Shown here in pieces: positions 12,817 to 24,054 of a stretch of 64,000 nt of DNA. The stretch comes from Allantophomopsis cytisporea. Lineage: Eukaryota; Ascomycota; Leotiomycetes; Phacidiales; Phacidiaceae. The stretch's first letter is position 1. Every line of letters begins with the position of its first letter. The notes below the pieces were generated by a model, which was not told where the DNA came from, did not search any database, and was given only the letters and a program-made list of their open reading frames with translations. The position numbers and the translations under genes are program-made. Location: positions 2,418,001 to 2,482,000 of the forward strand of contig CP103025.1 of assembly GCA_024752435.1 (NCBI GenBank). The letters are read 5' to 3'.

Positions 12817-13884
12817 ATGGCACCAGAAACCAAGCAACGAGCGACTGAGTCCAAGAAAGGTATGTTATCTGTCACAGAAGCTCAAAGTACACAAAGACAG
12901 CAAGAAAGCAAACTAACAGAATTCAGTCTGGACGACTCTCATCACCAACAATAACTACCTCTCAGGCCTTCTGACCCTCGACCACAGCTTGAAAGCCGTC
13001 GGCTCCAAGTACCCATTGGTCGCACTCTACACAGACACCTTCCCTGCCTCTGGGCACGCGGCCCTCGAAGCGCGGGGCATTCCCAAGCAGCGCATCGAAT
13101 ACCTGCTCCCAAAGATCAATGTGGACTACTCAAACGACCCGCGCTTCTACGACTGCTGGTCGAAGCTTGCGCCATTCAGTCTGGAGGAATATGACCGAGT
13201 CGTGCAGCTAGACAGCGACATGCTGGTACTGCAGAACATGGACGAGCTGATCGAGATGGAGCTCGACGGGCCCGAGTTGGCTGGCAAGGGCAACAAGGTT
13301 TTTGCTGCGGGCCATGCCTGCGTGTGCAATCCGCTGAAGAAGAAGCACTACCCAAAAGACTGGTACATTTATCTGCACAGGATATCGTTTCACAATGCAC
13401 GATGCTGATTTTATCTAGGATCCCAGAGAACTGCGCCTTCACTAGCCAGCACTCGACACCAGAAATCGCACACACGACGGGCGCTGACCCAGCTTCCGGC
13501 CCATTGGGCTTCATGAACGGCGGCTTACAGGTCGTCAACCCCTCAGTGGCGGTATTCAACCTGATCCAAGACTACATGGACAGCGACGCGGTGATCAACC
13601 TGGACTTCGCGGACCAGTCACTGCTATCAGACCTCTTCCGCGGTCGCTGGGTACCGCTTCCATACACTTACAATGCGCTCAAGACGCTGCGATGGGAAGG
13701 TGTGCACAGCCCGATTTGGCGCGACGACAAGGTCAAGAATATCCATTATATCTTCAGCCCCAAGCCGTGGGATGAGGACGAGGGTAAGGAGGGCGTTGAG
13801 GAGACGCATTCTTGGTGGCATAAGGCTAATAAGGCGCGTCTTGCGGACGAGAAGGAGAAGGGTATCCCTGTTGATGGGTTCTAG
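12817..13884 (+). CDS. Glycosyltransferase family 8 protein (glycogenin/galactinol synthase-like fold)
   Basis: GT8 enzymes transfer a sugar from a UDP-sugar with retention of configuration. Exons 12817-12859, 12927-13362 and 13419-13884 join in frame to 314 aa. The protein opens with VWTTLITNNNYLSGLLTL, the first strand-helix of the GT-A fold. It has the DxD metal-binding motif in VVQLDSDMLVLQN (around residue 105), a FMNGGLQVVNPS motif, LNFADQ-type segment as NLDFADQSLLSDLF, and near the end HYIFSPKPW, equivalent to the second metal-binding His motif of glycogenin. The absence of a long C-terminal extension argues against a glycogenin proper. No signal peptide or membrane segment is visible, so it is probably cytosolic. 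Acceptor unknown. Confidence 0.9.
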
Positions 13885-14643
13885 AACGGGTATGAGCTAC
13901 GAGTTTGCTTGTTTTGGGCTCTGGCAGCGCATGACTTATGATGGATGGGTTGGGTTAGATGGCATAGATAGCGGGATAGCTGGTTGAGCAATCATGAATC
14001 TCATTGTTTATTTTTTATTTTAAAATATGCATGCCCGTCCTGGGCTCCTTGATGTTTGACTTGCTGACGCTGCTGATCAACATTCATGTTGAGAATCTAG
14101 TCAGTCTTCCTGCAGTCAGGCAAAGAGCAAGTCATCCTTATGATGTTACAGTGATCACAAGTCCAAACCTATTTCCTAGATCTGCAATGCAGTAAATAGA
14201 CTGGCTATATTGGTAGCATAGTTGAAGCCAGACAGCTTCCATGGTCGCCTTTACATGTTAAAAGACTATCTTACCATGACCTGTTTATATCTGGTGGTCA
14301 TTTACCAACATCACATGTGATACTATGGACTCTAAAGTCAAAGTACACACGACTTATGATTGCATGGGCTGGATAGGAGTTATTGCATATCGCTAAGGGG
14401 TACTGGAAATAGTCACAGTTTACGATTGTAATCACACAAGTGCACGTCATATGAAGTCTGGAAGAAAGCTCATTGAAGCTCATTGTGCTAATTGACAGGT
14501 TTGAAGTGTCATCTTCCCACTGCGACCTATTGCTCCTCCGGCGATTACTGTCACTCGACCAAACGCGCTACTGTTTAGCCCAACCATGCAAGAAATTCGT
14601 GATATTTTCCTGTCTAATGCACTTAAGCAAAGTAGAAGATAAT
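13885..14643. other. Convergent 3' intergenic region
   Basis: Between the stop of the GT8 gene (+) and the stop of the S10 gene (-). Holds both 3' ends; short frames only, none recognisable. Confidence 0.5.
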
Positions 14644-15265
14644 CTAGGAAGGTGGGGCAGCACCGCGTCCACGTCCGAAACCGCCACGGCTAAGTAAAAT
14701 GTTAGCTAAATTCATACGGTTCTGCAGATTAATTTCAACTTACAACGATGGAGCGAACTCTCCTGGAGCACCGCCCTCCTTACCCTCACCAGCATCACGA
14801 CGTCTGTAACCTCCCTCACGGTCACCACGCTCACCACCACGGCCACCACGTCCACCGAATGGCTTGCGCTCGCGCTCACCCTCACCACCCATCATTCCGC
14901 GGGGTGGAGCGTGGGAACGCTGCTGCTTGATGTGGGTAGCTGGGACAATCTCAGCTGGGAGATGGAGCCACTCGCGAAGGTAGTCGAGACCCTCAGCGGT
15001 GAGGGTGTAGTAGTAGTATTGCCATGAGAACTGGGTCTTGACGTAACCACGGGAGGTAAGAGACTGGCAAGCCTTGATAACGTAAAGGTTCTTGGTGTCA
15101 ATGTCGTTGTGCTTTGGGAGGTTGAAGTCCTTCTTGGCAACGAGAACACCCTCACGGAAGAGGTATTCGTGGATCTTCTTGCGGTCGGCCTTTGGGATCA
15201 ACCTGTTTTCGCTGTCAGCAATTGCAATAATAATTGCAATTATGGCTGCGAGCTTCTACTCACAT
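14644..15265 (-). CDS. RPS10: 40S ribosomal protein S10 (eS10), start codon split by an intron
   Basis: Structural protein of the small ribosomal subunit head, near the mRNA entry/beak region. Minus-strand exons: 15265-15264 (just AT of the start codon), 15202-14744 and 14689-14644; total 507 nt, 168 aa. The joined N-terminus is MLIPKADRKKIHEYLF, matching the fungal eS10 start (MLMPK in yeast). The core includes KNLYVIKACQSLTSRGYVKTQFSWQYYYY-type sequence and the C-terminus is a Gly/Arg-rich tail ending GRGRGAAPPS. The first intron has a GTGAGT donor directly after AT and a CAG acceptor directly before G, so the initiator ATG exists only after splicing. It is divergent from SDE2 with a 403 bp shared upstream region, probably a shared promoter. 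Confidence 0.95.
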
Positions 15266-15668
15266 GTTGGCGGTTTGGCGGTTTGTCGTGAAGGATTGAC
15301 CGGTTGTTGCTTGTCGTGAAAGTTCGCGATGTCGAAGAATATCTGAAAATATGCCAGTGTGTGGGAGAGACTAACTAACCCTTAGCGAGTGCCTGAGGAT
15401 GGGGCTGCTGCTTGATCTTACTTGCTGATGCGCTAAGACTCATTTGCGGCAAGCGCCATACTCTGACCAGCCTTATCATTAGTCTGGTCACATGATCCGG
15501 AGCAGTTTGTGGGGTGGAACATTTGTCGCATTATCGCGCAGCCTCACGCCTGATTCTTTACCACATATCTCTACCTCATTGCAGCGCATTGTATTCACTT
15601 CTTGCACCAACCAAACATACCTTGACCCCTACAATACACACATACACACACTCTCTGTACTCGACATA
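15266..15668. promoter_or_regulatory. Bidirectional promoter, RPS10 (-) and SDE2 (+)
   Basis: 403 bases between the two start codons. The stretch just upstream of SDE2 is pyrimidine/CA rich, typical of a fungal leader. An in-frame open stretch extends upstream of the SDE2 ATG to 15492 but lacks domain content, and the ATG at 15669 matches the family N-terminus better. Confidence 0.55.
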
Positions 15669-16841
15669 ATGGCCTCGCCATCAACGATCAACGTCTTGTT
15701 GACGTCTTTCCCCGGTCTCAATCTTCCATCGACCCTCTCTTTACCACTGCCTGCCACTACATCTATCTCCGAACTTCGCGAAAAATTACAAGAGCGCCTT
15801 CCATCGGCTGGCGATCGCCTCATTCTTACGACTCTATCAAACAAGCAGCTCTCATCGACATCTCCCGAGCCCATCTCTGATCTCCTCTCAGACCCCGAAG
15901 ATGCATTTCTCTCCCTTCGCCTTTCCGCCCGACTTTGTGGTGGTAAGGGAGGATTTGGATCGCAACTTCGAGCAGCAGGAGGGCGCATGTCATCGAAGCG
16001 AAAGCGCAACCAGGGCGAGAACAACGGATCCAGTCGCAACCTGGATGGACGCCGTCTCCGAACGGTGACAGAGGCGAAGGCTTTGGCGGAATACCTTGCC
16101 ATTAAGCCGGACATGGATAAGAAACAGAAGGAGGAGAGAAGAAAGCGTTGGGAGCAAGTTGTTGAGCTAGCTGAGCGAAGAGAGGAGGAAATCAAGAGTG
16201 GGTCCAAGGGCAAAGTTGATGGCAAATGGGTTGAAGATAAGGAAGAAGCCGGAGAACGAACACGTGAGGCAGTTCTTGCGGCTATGAAATCCGGGGATTA
16301 TAAGGACAACTTATTCTTGGCGGGCCCATCGAATAGCTCTGGAAGCTCCGGTAGTGAAGATGAGGAGATGAGTGGCATGAACTCAAAGGACACTACACCT
16401 CCATCTGATACGCCAGCTGCGTCGAAGCCGAGAACATTCTTCGGATTCGATGATGATGACGAGTTCATGAGCAGTGATGAAGAAGATGAGGGAAGCGAGT
16501 CTGAGGAGAGTGTGGGTGAAGATAAGGAAGAGGTACCGGAGACACTAGCGCCTGTCATCGAAGAGCCAGAACCTGTGATCGAGGAGAACGAGTCCGAGCC
16601 TATTGCACCCAAGACTAAGGGCAAAGGTAAAGGAAAGGGAAAGGGAAAGATTACCGAAGAAGAGGTTGTAGAAAATATCGAAGCTGAAGCAATAGAGGTA
16701 GTAGCTATGGAAGAGCCAGAGCAAGAGCCAGAGGCTACCCCTGCAAAGGGTCGAGGCAAAAGGACTGCAAAGACTCCAACCAAAGCGGCACCAAAGACAC
16801 CAGCAAGAGCTACTAGATCGAAGGGCAAGGGAAAGGCATAG
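15669..16841 (+). CDS. SDE2: Sde2-type splicing/telomere silencing factor with cleavable ubiquitin-like domain
   Basis: Single exon, 390 aa. Residues 1 to about 90 form a ubiquitin-like fold beginning INVLLTSFPGLNLPSTLSLP, followed at residues 91-95 by the GGKGG motif. In the family, deubiquitinating enzymes cut after GG to release the C-terminal part starting with Lys, which joins the spliceosome and helps excise selected introns; in fission yeast Sde2 also affects telomeric silencing. The sequence after the motif, KGGFGSQLRAAGGRMS, is highly typical. A coiled, charged helix follows (about 150-205), then acidic Ser/Glu tracts and a Lys-rich tail with a GKGKGKGKGK run and AT-hook-like TPTKAAPKTPARATRSKGKG. 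The tail is low complexity. Identification is firm; the processing step is inferred from the motif. Confidence 0.92.
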   Translation: MASPSTINVLLTSFPGLNLPSTLSLPLPATTSISELREKLQERLPSAGDRLILTTLSNKQLSSTSPEPISDLLSDPEDAFLSLRLSARLCGGKGGFGSQLRAAGGRMSSKRKRNQGENNGSSRNLDGRRLRTVTEAKALAEYLAIKPDMDKKQKEERRKRWEQVVELAERREEEIKSGSKGKVDGKWVEDKEEAGERTREAVLAAMKSGDYKDNLFLAGPSNSSGSSGSEDEEMSGMNSKDTTPPSDTPAASKPRTFFGFDDDDEFMSSDEEDEGSESEESVGEDKEEVPETLAPVIEEPEPVIEENESEPIAPKTKGKGKGKGKGKITEEEVVENIEAEAIEVVAMEEPEQEPEATPAKGRGKRTAKTPTKAAPKTPARATRSKGKGKA

Positions 16842-17207
16842 TTGGAGATACTTTCATTTGAGCGTTGGCGTTTGGTTTGAAGTGGCAACAGAATTTTATT
16901 GGATGGGGGCGTTCTCTTTTGGGTGCTTGCATTCTCGTAGCTAACCGATGAAATTACAAATCATGAGCTTTTTTCAACGCATTCTCTGGTGAATCATTGA
17001 GCTCTTGGTACTCTGTATAAAAAGCCATGTTCAATACAATGTCATTAGGCGCAGAATATTCGTTGAAGGTTGTTTATCATAGCTATCGTACAGCCGCCTG
17101 TGTTCTAGATCTAGCTTACGAATAATATTCAGAAACCGGAAACGAGCCTCGCCATCACGAAAGTATCCACTTAAAGTATCCATTTGAAGCATTGCAGTCT
17201 ACATAGT
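16842..17207. other. Convergent 3' intergenic region
   Basis: 366 bases between the stop codons of SDE2 (+) and the aspartate aminotransferase (-). No gene seen. Confidence 0.55.
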
Positions 17208-18703
17208 CTATCCCTTAACAGCGTAGATGGCCTTGGCAAGTCTGCCTACATTGTCAGAGGTGATACCAGCGACAGAGATTCTACCATCCTTGGTGGCGTA
17301 TACGGAGTGCTCCTTGGCTAAGGTGTCCATCTGCTCTGGGGTAAGGCCAGTGTATGCGAACATGCCGATCTGGCTGGTGATGTGGCTCCAGTCGTGCTTG
17401 CTTCCAAGATCCTCGAGGTTCTTCTTCAAAAGAGCTCTCATGGTAATGATACGGTCGGCCATTCCCTTGACCTCGCCCAACCATTGCTTGTTGAGAGCTG
17501 GGTCGTTCAAGATCTCGGAGGCAATACGGGCACCGTGGACTGGTGGGTTAGAGTAAAGAGGTCTGACCAAGATCTTGATCTGGGAGTCAACACGCTTCTT
17601 CTCATCGGCATCGGCAGTGACGATGGAGAAAGCACCAACACGCTCTCCGTAGAGACCCATGTTCTTGGCAAAGGACTGGGCAAGGCAGATGTTGTGGCCC
17701 TGCTCGACAAAGTGACGCACTGGGAAAGCGTCCTTGTCAGTATCACCGGAAGCAAAGCCCTGGTAGGCCATATCAAAGAAAGCAAAGTGCTCGCCAGCCT
17801 TGACGGCCTCGCTGATCTCCTTCCACTGCTCTGGGGTTGGGTCAACACCAGTTGGGTTGTGTGCACAAGCGTGCAGCAAGAAAGCACTTCCCTTTGGTGC
17901 GGACTTGATATCTGCGAGCATACCCTCGAAGTCAAGACCGATGGTGTCCTTGTTGTAATATCTGTACTTCTCGACTTCGAGACCGGAGTCCTTGAAAACG
18001 GCACCATGGTTGGCCCATGATGGTGTTGGGATATAGATCTTCTTTGCGCCTGGGAAGAAGCGGGCGAGGAAAGCACCTCCAATTCTGAGAGCACCAGTAC
18101 CGGAGATGGACTGAGTAATGACGAGACGATCAAGAGCTGATGAGTCCTTGCCGTATGCGAGGACAGCAGCAGCCTTGGTGAATTCAGGAACACCAGTGAT
18201 ACCAGCGTACTCCTTGTTAAGGTGTGCGTTTACGACCTTGTCTTCGGCAGTTCGTACAGATGGGAGAACATATGGCTTTCCCTTGTCGTCACGGTAAGCA
18301 CCAACACCTATCATTCCAATTAGCAATCATTCAAGGTTCTGATTGGAAATTATGGCATACCGAGGTTGATCTTCTCCGTGAAAGTATCGGCCTTGAAGGC
18401 TTCAGTGATACCTAAAGATATTTAGCAATTGTTCAATATTTCAATGGTCAATTACATACCCAAAATGGCCTTTATTGAGCGTTACAATTAGTGTCAATTG
18501 TGCACATTGGAGTCCGGGAATACTTACATCCTAAGATACTTATTAACTAAGGCCAAGACAACAATGACTGGGGGGAATTGACTCACTGGAGGGCCTTGTG
18601 GGACATTTGCCCAAGTTGAGGCTTGTCTGGCAGCGACACAGGTACGGGCAGCAGTGCCACGAAGGGCAGCTTGTCTGCAGGCAATTCTTGCAGTAGAAAG
18701 CAT
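17208..18703 (-). CDS. AAT1: Aspartate aminotransferase, mitochondrial, with 3-nt and 10-nt microexons
   Basis: PLP enzyme interconverting aspartate/2-oxoglutarate and oxaloacetate/glutamate, part of the malate-aspartate shuttle. Minus-strand exons: 18703-18587, 18530-18528 (3 nt, GAT), 18469-18460 (10 nt), 18411-18361 and 18307-17208; total 1281 nt, 426 aa, right for the family. The joined N-terminal region reads GPP-D-AILG-ITEAFKADTFTEKINLG-VGAYRDD, matching the conserved GPPDAILG block, so the single Asp needs the 3-nt exon. The PLP lysine is K275 in SFAKNMGLYGERVG; other hallmarks are CAHNPTGVDP and FFDMAYQGFASGD. The first 30 residues are Arg/Ala/Ser rich without acids, a mitochondrial presequence. 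It is divergent from the NRK gene across 495 bp. Confidence 0.96.
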
Positions 18704-19198
18704 TGTGTATATTGATTGAAATGACACGGGGGGACTTTCCGATGAAGACTCACCACAATATATATGGTTCGATGCGTGCCGACGAGACCCAGAATTACTC
18801 CATGTTTTCGCGAGCTCGGCGCCTCTCTTAGGTGCGTGGCTCCCCCCCGAACCTACCCGCTGACAACGTACGGTGTGGTGGCCTTAGGAGACGCATGATG
18901 TTTTCGAATGCCTTCAATTGCGCCCAATCTGTACAAATTCACTTACAACAAAATGTAAATTTAAATTTAATTGGTTGCTTGCATTTATATGAGTACAGCC
19001 TTGAGAAGTGAGTACATTCTGAACATGTTACGATACTTGTGAATCGCTGAACATTTACGTTTACTATGAGTATGGAGTGCTTCCCGTACGCCAGTCTAAG
19101 CTTGAAAAAGTGGGCGGTGGGAGCGGTGGAGTAGTTTCTGCCGCAGGGTCCATCTTAAACAACAAACAATGCTATCGCGATAGTGCTTATCAACATTT
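18704..19198. promoter_or_regulatory. Divergent promoter, AAT (-) and NRK1 (+)
   Basis: 495 bases between two start codons of divergently transcribed genes. Contains an AT-rich palindromic patch AAATTTAAATTTAATT near 18956-18971. No coding sequence seen. Confidence 0.5.
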
Positions 19199-20221
19199 AT
19201 GAACTCCAGCGATACTTTGGATATGAAGAACGCAGAGAAGAAGGCCATCGTGATAGGTATCAGTGGTTGCTCTTCAAGTGGGAAGACAACATTGAGTAGG
19301 CTACTTCGGGATATCTTTCCTAATACGTTCATTCTTCACGAAGATGACTTCTACCGACCTGAAACAGAGTAAGTCGATTTCTTACTTTCGCTATCTGACA
19401 GTGCATTATGTTGAGAGTTATAGATGGAAGGCCTCATAGAACTCAGCAGTCTAGACTTTCCGAGTTTCATAATATGTAGACTTTGAATCGTTCTTCCAGA
19501 AACATGAGTCACGTTCTAGTATACTGATGAAGAAGCAAGACTCCCAACAAAACATGATCTCTTGGATTGGGATTGTGCTGAAGCCCTCGATATTCCGAGT
19601 ATTGCTGCGTCTTTGAGTCACATTCAAAAGACAGGCCAATTTCCTGTAAGCAATACTCTCTCATAGCCATCAGTCATTTCAAACCATTAACTTGCCATCA
19701 TTTAGCCCGCTCTCGACTCGAAAGAAGACCAAAATTCCGTGGGGGAGGTCCCAGTCTCTGAGACAACCATAGACCTTCTGAAGAGTCGCGTTAGAGAATG
19801 GGTATCGCCCGGACATGCTGGTCACGACATCCTAGCGTCCACAAGACTCTGCATTTTCGATGGTTTTCTGCTTTATAGCGAGGAACTGAAGCCTATTCAA
19901 CAACACATGGATATCAAACTGTTTCTTCGGGTATCATTCGCAAAGGCAAAGGCAAGACGTGAGGCTCGTAGTGGCTACGTGACTCTCGAGGGCTTCTGGG
20001 AGGATCCGCCGGGATATGTGGACAAGATTGTGTGGCCCAATTATGTGGAGGCCCATCAGTTTATGTTCGAGGACGGGAATGTTGAGGGGAAGTTAAAGAA
20101 AGAGGCTATTTCGGATTGGAATATTAAGTGCCAGGAAAGCCAGGGCTTAGACGTTGATATGGAGACTACGTTGAAATGGGCTGTCGAGACGATTATGAAT
20201 GACTTAGAACGGATACTTTGA
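19199..20221 (+). CDS. NRK1: Nicotinamide riboside kinase (Nrk1-like)
   Basis: Phosphorylates nicotinamide riboside to NMN in NAD+ salvage; cytosolic P-loop kinase. Exons 19199-19368, 19540-19645 and 19706-20221 give 263 aa; an in-frame ATG at 19223 would give 255 aa and is equally possible. The Walker A motif is GISGCSSSGKTT, followed by FILHEDDFYRPE with the catalytic Asp region. After the first junction comes ELPTKHDLLDWDCAEALDIP, characteristic of the family. The later CIFDGFLLYS and KLFLRVSFAKAKARREARSGY segments form the second substrate wall and lid; the C-terminus has a WPNYVEAH motif. The first intron is 171 nt and uses a CAAG acceptor with an ACTGATG branch just upstream. Confidence 0.92.
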
Positions 20222-20905
20222 AATGACATATAGATGGGATGGTATATCCTGGGATTCTCAGATTTCTTCACAAATATCACGTTACAATATACAAAGGGCA
20301 AACTACTCTTTCACAACGCTTCAATCACAACGACCGCTGGTTCGTGAACGATATGCGGCGCATTGACTATGCGAGCATAGCTGTATGCTGACATCAGACT
20401 TGGATCTCAATCTTTACATCACAACTTGCACCACTTTTGTTTCAAATCCTTCATCAACTTCAGCCCAGAGAAACGATATGATATGAAAGTACGAAACAAA
20501 AACACATTGCAATGACTCAATCCCATACGCAAACCGACACGCATTTACATAACCAGATGTTCTAGCCATCTAAAGTCCAGAGCCCTGCAGCATCATCAGC
20601 TTCGTCATCACCAGCTGTTTCTTTATCATTGAACGTTCTCTCACCTTGAATCATCTATTGCACCCTACTCCATGCATTACTACATTAATATTAGACTATG
20701 TATATGGAAGGCATTTGGCGCACAAAGAGAAAATTAGAGGCAGTCACCTATATTCGTTATGTATTATTCTCCAGCCAGAAAATTTCAGGCGCTTACTTAC
20801 ATCCACTGTGGAATACTTAACATCCAATTCCAGCCTTATTGGGAGACAGCAGAGTCAGTGAGTGCATACTAGCAACCAGGGCACTGAGATACCTCCTTTA
20901 TTTTA

Positions 20906-20906
<1 letters not shown>

Positions 20907-20938
<32 letters not shown>
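20907..20938 (+). repeat. A32 homopolymer tract
   Basis: Thirty-two consecutive A residues on the plus strand, by far the longest homopolymer in the window. Could be the poly(A) end of an old retroelement insertion or simple slippage; no target-site duplication was identified. Confidence 0.9.
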
Positions 20939-20940
<2 letters not shown>

Positions 20941-21000
20941 GCTATCCTGTATCTTCCGTCATAAATAAATTGGTGATGCCTAGCATTTTATATACGTATG

Positions 21001-21720
21001 GCCTGTATTTGATTCATACCATCTCAGCCTCATGCTCCTATGTCTTGTAAGTTCAAAGTGTGGCTCATAAGCTTATTGATAGCTACGTAACTATCATCTC
21101 AGTCTCAAACTCTTCTCAAGAAAAACTTGGATATTCTGGCAATTCTGCTTGGGAAAGGTCCTCACAAAACTCTTTTCTACTCCCCTATAGCTTGCGGAGA
21201 CATTGACAATGTTAAGGATAACGATAAGGACTGCTACTGCAATAAGACACTTCTTAGCAATGAGAAATTCTCTATCATGACCGTCTATGACTGGCTGTTA
21301 TGTTGTCAAGTAGCAAAATCATGCTAATACCCTATATATAGCAACCCCTGCATTTGAGATACAGACACTCTCGTCGTAGTTGGCATTAAGATTGAGAGCC
21401 CTTCCTCGACTGGCAAAAATACTTCTATTCCATATATATATGCCTTAAAGAATGTAGTCACCACTACTAAAGAACATTCTCAGACTATTCTAGTTCCGAT
21501 GCCCATTTATTATCACTTAGAGTCAGCAAAGCAGTTCCAATAGCTATATGTAAATTACCTTGATATTAGAACTGGTCCTCTTGTCTTTTCGACTTGCTAT
21601 ATTCTAGTCACTCGGTCTCACGCGTCCATTGAAGAATCTCATGCAACTCCAAATCTAAGGTAGAATGACACATCAGTTGATCGCATATCCTTTCACCAGC
21701 AAACTACATTTTATTTATTA
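21001..21720 (+). pseudogene. Decayed coding island, family unknown
   Basis: One reading frame (first codon base at 21001+3n) stays protein-like for about 240 codons, with only a handful of stops (TGA near 21010, TAA near 21088 and at 21325, TGA at 21355, TAG at 21541 and 21661). Segments such as YSPIACGDIDNV, DTLVVVGIKIESPSSTGKN and RTGPLVFSTCYILVTRSH read like real protein. In sequence this AT rich, many more stops would be expected by chance. Stops of the TAG/TAA kind fit C-to-T decay such as RIP, but that is inference. The family is not recognised. The neighbouring A32 tract may be unrelated. Confidence 0.35.
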
Positions 21721-23155
21721 CCATGATGATCTAGAAACCAGGAGATAGTGAGCAAGACTGTAGGCCTTGACAATTTGAACCCAGCAATATCGAATATATT
21801 TGCCATATTAGTTACCTTTCTCATGTTTCTCTACATTCACTGCGATAACATTCTCATTTTACCTCTATACTTTCCTTGCCTATGTGCTTCGTGCTTCAAT
21901 TTCCAAATTATAACTCTGGTTGTACGATGATCTCTTGACAATCTCGCGAATGTCTAAGCAAATCATTTGATCAAACCCCATGACATCTCAAATGACACAC
22001 AAGGAATTTCTGTAGTTTTATAAGGTTAGTGTATAGGAGCCCTTTCATGAGTTCGCCGTAAAGTGCTCTTGATTACATCCTAGAAGCTCGCCGTCTTGCT
22101 TAAACATAGCAATGAATTAGTCTAGTAGAGTCAAATAGACAGGATTCTCCAGGAAATTTGCATAGCAACGATCTCTCTATCAACTGTTCAACTTGTCAAA
22201 CCTAGTTACATCGTGAACTTCGATAGCATGACTTACAAGCCATTCCTATTGGAGAACACATATACGTATCTACTATCATACATGTATAGCTCTAACAGCG
22301 TTTAAAAGACCATCGTTCACGGCTGTGAGAGCTTTTTCATCCAAAATGTCATAAGATCGATGATCGTAGGACGACAAGCAAAAGCAACTGCAACTACTCC
22401 TTCTTACATACCGAGAACTATATATTTAGCCAGCTCGTGAAAGAAAGAGTACAGTGAGTCTCTTAATGTTCTAGAATCCAGTAAGTTTGATAGAAGATAT
22501 TTTGACGTATGAGTTTTCTGGCAGTAGCAATAAACCAACACTTGCAAGCAAAGTGATCTCGATAGTAGATAAGACTCTTGCAAATTCGCTCGTATATGTT
22601 TTACATGGCATTTCTGTCCCATTACAGGTTAAAATACATAATATAAAGACTTAATATAGCATGATCCGTGGTTGAAGGAAGAGATCGTTAGAAAATGTCA
22701 AGAGTGGGGGAGATAGGGATGACAAGGAGAGCACAACATCAAATAACCACAATACTTACCAAGAATAAAAAGGCGAGTTTAAAGAATATTCACAAAAAAT
22801 AATGTAGTTCATATATGAGTCCTACAGGCAATTACAAAGGGAAATGTGTCCACGATGCTTGCTGTCCCATATCGGAGTCCGCCGGCGAACCAGAACTCTC
22901 CAGTCACCTACTCACAACACAACCTCACAACTTCACTCCACAATGCCATAGAGCCGCAAACAAAGCACAACAATAAGCCAGAGACAATTCCATCGCAAAC
23001 TCCCATGTCTTCACTTACCCAATCTCAAAATCCCAATCCCAATCCCAGTAACCCAAGATTTTTCCACGAGCGCTTCCAAACTTCACACCCCCATGCGATT
23101 CTTATCAAGCCTAGTCCCAATTAGTTATCATCCACGCCGTCCTTATCTCCCACAC

Positions 23156-23180
23156 TACAACACACACACACACACACACA
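23156..23180. repeat. (CA)n microsatellite
   Basis: A CA dinucleotide run followed by a short C tract, seen directly. No gene association. Confidence 0.8.
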
Positions 23181-24054
23181 CCCCCCCAACACCCATTCCC
23201 AATCTGAACCTATTCATATCTATCTCCAGCCACATCCGTCCTCTATCTCCCCCTGCCCTTCCCTAATCATGGGTATCCGCCGAGCCCCCAGCTCGTGCAC
23301 TTCCCCAGATCACAGACCATGATATTCAGACTGAAGTAGTTCAACGGAGATGGTGGCGGGCTGTAGTGGCACCAACATGGGCACGGTACGGTAGGCAGGG
23401 ACAAGGGTGTGGGGATGCGTCATAATTCGACGACATGTCATTGGGATCGGGGTGGAAAACAGCACTGTGCCGGCTTTGACGCATGATGATGTTGTCGACT
23501 AAATGGTCTTGTTGTGCCGTGTGGGTTCATGGCACTACGAATGCTTTACTTATCACCACGCGGGAAGGTTGCTACCTTATGTGTTAGAACATAATGATAC
23601 TCTGGAGAGGCGTCGTTGCTTATCGGAGTGATAAGAGCTGAGCTGGACTTGGCTTACATCACTTGCATCGATATGTGGGTTGTGGGTAGGAAGGAGGGGA
23701 AAGCAGACAATGTTCTCGTCGCCGGGCTGGGAGTCTGGGCTGGGAGTGTGAGTGAAGGAGAGATGATATTGATATTCAGCAAATTGATGTTGTGACGTTA
23801 CTTATATTTTGGATTGACCATCACAGAAACCAAACAAAAGGCAGAAGAGTAGGCATGACAATATGTAATTCCAATTCTTTTAATCATCCAGTAGTAACTG
23901 TAAACGTAACCCATTACACGCACGCTATTTATCAAATCCCACCTCATGACCGCCAGACCACTACCAATCCACATTCATCGAAAATAAACCATGAAATAGC
24001 CACCTCAGATTCTCCAAAACTCCTTTTAAAACCCAGACCATAACAGATCAACAC

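Larger units (their letters stand above)
20222..24054. other. 3.8 kb AT-rich gap without an intact gene
   Basis: Between NRK1 (+) and the ammonium transporter (-), so two 3' ends face each other. It contains an A32 tract, a (CA)n run at about 23156-23180, and an AT-rich middle with coding-like but interrupted sequence (separate entry). From 22850 to 23140 a Pro/Asn/Gln-rich open frame of 92 codons has low complexity and no start context I trust. From 23250 to 24050 nothing is recognisable. Confidence 0.5.

Noticed and set aside
15629..16225. 198-codon minus-strand open frame
   Set aside because: Antisense shadow of SDE2.
22846..23124. 92-codon Pro/Asn/Gln-rich plus-strand frame
   Set aside because: Low complexity, no domain, no supporting promoter or splice signals.
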